In this document: positions 62,487 through 64,000 of the stretch, piece by piece
Layout: the number at the start of each line of letters is the position of its first letter
Numbering within the stretch: the first letter of the stretch is position 1
DNA from: Diphasiastrum complanatum
Taxonomy: Eukaryota > Streptophyta > Lycopodiopsida > Lycopodiales > Lycopodiaceae
Reading direction: 5' to 3'
NCBI GenBank assembly: GCA_029204225.1
Contig: CM055096.1
Coordinates: 72,049,349-72,113,348 of the forward strand
DNA length: 64,000 nt
Notes under the pieces: model-generated
Told to the model about the DNA's origin: nothing
The model's input: only the letters and a program-made list of their open reading frames with translations
Database searches by the model: none
Position numbers and translations under genes: made by a program

Positions 62487-62752
62487 CTTTCTTGCCCTAA
62501 AATGAAACCCTAGCCTAGATCCTAGAGTCATGCTTGGTAGGTGCATGGTTGGTAGAAATTTCATCACAAATCAAGGTCTAGATCCTACAAAGTAAGAATC
62601 ACTACCAAATGGACATAACCACTCCTCTTGACTCGAGCTAACCTACATTAGGTGTAGATTGCCATGTGGCACTTCGGCCATAAACAAAAAATATAAACAA
62701 AATGTACAATATTCTACATGGCTAGATTTGTCGATATAGGCAATTTTTCACA
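62487..62752 (-). repeat. LTR fragment, same family as 53691-53962
   Basis: On minus it starts TGTGAAAAATTGCC at 62752 and stays nearly identical to the LTR at 53962-53691, apart from a short deletion near 62685. No purine tract or RNase H lies next to it. It cuts the plus-strand copia integrase, which does not resume on the far side, so a deletion or rearrangement accompanied it. Confidence 0.85.
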
Positions 62753-64000
62753 ATAATATGCCCAAAAAAAAGGTGATATCACTTTCAAAGTTTATAATGT
62801 TCAGTTCAACATTGTATTCACGAACTTCGGGAGGAAGTGCAACCTTTGCAAGCTTCAAACCTCGAACATGAAGGAATGTTTTGAGCAAATCCCTTATGCA
62901 TATTTTGTAGTTGAACTTCACTTCCACTTGTTACCCTCTTGTAGCTAGCGCTTGGAAACAAAAAGAATTATAGGTTTCTAAATTTGGCGACATGTAATTG
63001 TATTAATTTTTTTTATTGTTATTTGAATGTTATCAAATTTATTAACATAAAAGTATTTGAACATGTAGATTTTGCTTCTTCATGTTTACTTAAGTATATA
63101 CAATTTAGTATCCACACTAGCTCTCAAGTGATAATTTGAATTTTTTTCATTTTTTTCATAGATTGAATGACCTTCAATTCTGAGGTGGGGCTAAATGCCA
63201 CCCTAGGTTAATTGTCCTATTTGTCAAAGGGGATGCACACCTTAATACTTAGCCCTTCACCACCTTCCTCTATTAACAATAGGCTTGGAGGAGGGCTTTG
63301 GGAGTCAACTAGTTACTAGGCTAGCATTGAGCTCACAACCCCCTATTTTATGGCATTGTCTACCGGTGGAGATAAATGCCATCTGTATAAAATGTGCAAG
63401 ATGTTTGTAGGCCTCATCTCGTAGCCCTTTACACTCCATATTACATATGTGAGAGTGAGCATGAGTGTGCTTGTTCTATTCTGACTTTTGAGGCTTGCAT
63501 ATAGCTCAACCCTTGTCTACCTTTCTTAGCTCGACCACATGTTGGAGCTTCTAGAAGCAACCTCCATATATGAAGATGATGCCACATGTTGGAGGTCGGC
63601 CCTTGTCTCAAATGATGTGGCATTGTCCTTGGATGAAAAATCACATTTTAGACCTGCAAAAGCATATTTATTTACAAGCAATATGTTTTTGCACCAAACA
63701 CCAACACGTAATAAGGATGAGTAAAAAGTGCTTTCTTGATATATGGCAAGTCTATAGGATTGTAGACTCTTGAAGGACAATTTTTTGGGCCCGACTTGTT
63801 TTTTTGGAGTTGTAGGACACATTTTAAAAACAACTAAAATTTCAAATTGGTGGCTCCTCCTAGCCTTGGAAGCACGTGGAGTTTTGGCCTTGGTGCTGCG
63901 CTAGTCACGCATTGGCTTTCAAGGAATTTCAATGGCTATTGTATAATTAATAGTATCTGGCAAAAACATGATCATGTGGTCCTTAAAATTTAAAAAAAAA
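62753..64000. other. Intergenic to window end, no gene seen
   Basis: No conserved frame is visible on either strand. Two short related phrases (GGTGG(G/A)G(C/A)TAAATGCCA at 63186 and 63368) are the only internal repeats noted. Confidence 0.5.

Overview
The window is nuclear DNA of a land plant with a large, repeat-choked genome. Its genes have spliceosomal introns, its BAHD-type acyltransferase is of plant type, and it carries Ty1/copia, Ty3/gypsy, LINE and DNA transposons primed or bounded as in plants, with long (GA)n/(CT)n tracts. A fern or gymnosperm would fit, but no marker fixes the lineage.

Only one host gene looks intact: a BAHD acyltransferase on the minus strand (ATG at 4788, stop at 3322) with an apparent 5' UTR intron. 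Two more copies of the same gene lie on the plus strand at about 13.1-16.7 kb and 32.7-34.1 kb. They carry their own promoter, leader and intron, but both are dead. Copy 2 is split by a copia 3' fragment and by a 433-bp insertion, and has stops and frameshifts. Copy 3 has a stop and is cut off at a foldback element.

Layout. 1-1.95 kb: decayed copia with a GCGAA-rich LTR-like block and a (GA)n tract. 3.3-6.3 kb: BAHD copy 1. 8.07-11.38 kb: a complete non-autonomous LTR element (LTRs, PBS, PPT, TSD TATAG). 12.4-16.7 kb: BAHD copy 2. 17.1-25.6 kb: gypsy pol, split by a 5467-bp TIR DNA transposon (18049-23515) that carries two spliced genes I cannot place in a named superfamily. 26.9-29.3 kb: an unrecognised transposon-like minus-strand gene. 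29.5-31.3 kb: low-complexity and quasi-palindromic tracts. 31.9-32.3 and 38.8-39.1 kb: CACTA-like ends. 32.7-34.1 kb: BAHD copy 3. 35.1-36.35 kb: broken Pif1-type helicase. 42.6-43.5 kb: large foldback bounded by (CT)n and (GA)n. 44.0-45.9 kb: LINE reverse transcriptase. 46.8-52.2 kb: minus-strand copia split by a solo LTR (48243-49327). 53.7-56.3 kb: a second minus-strand copia split by another solo LTR (54766-55506). 56.9-62.5 kb: plus-strand copia interrupted by a complete non-autonomous element (57316-61454).

The window is mainly a record of nested insertion. At least four insertions can be bounded to the base by target-site duplications or restored flanking reading frames. The biologically interesting parts are the duplicated BAHD block, including a chimeric ORF that starts with BAHD codons, and the unclassified TIR transposon.
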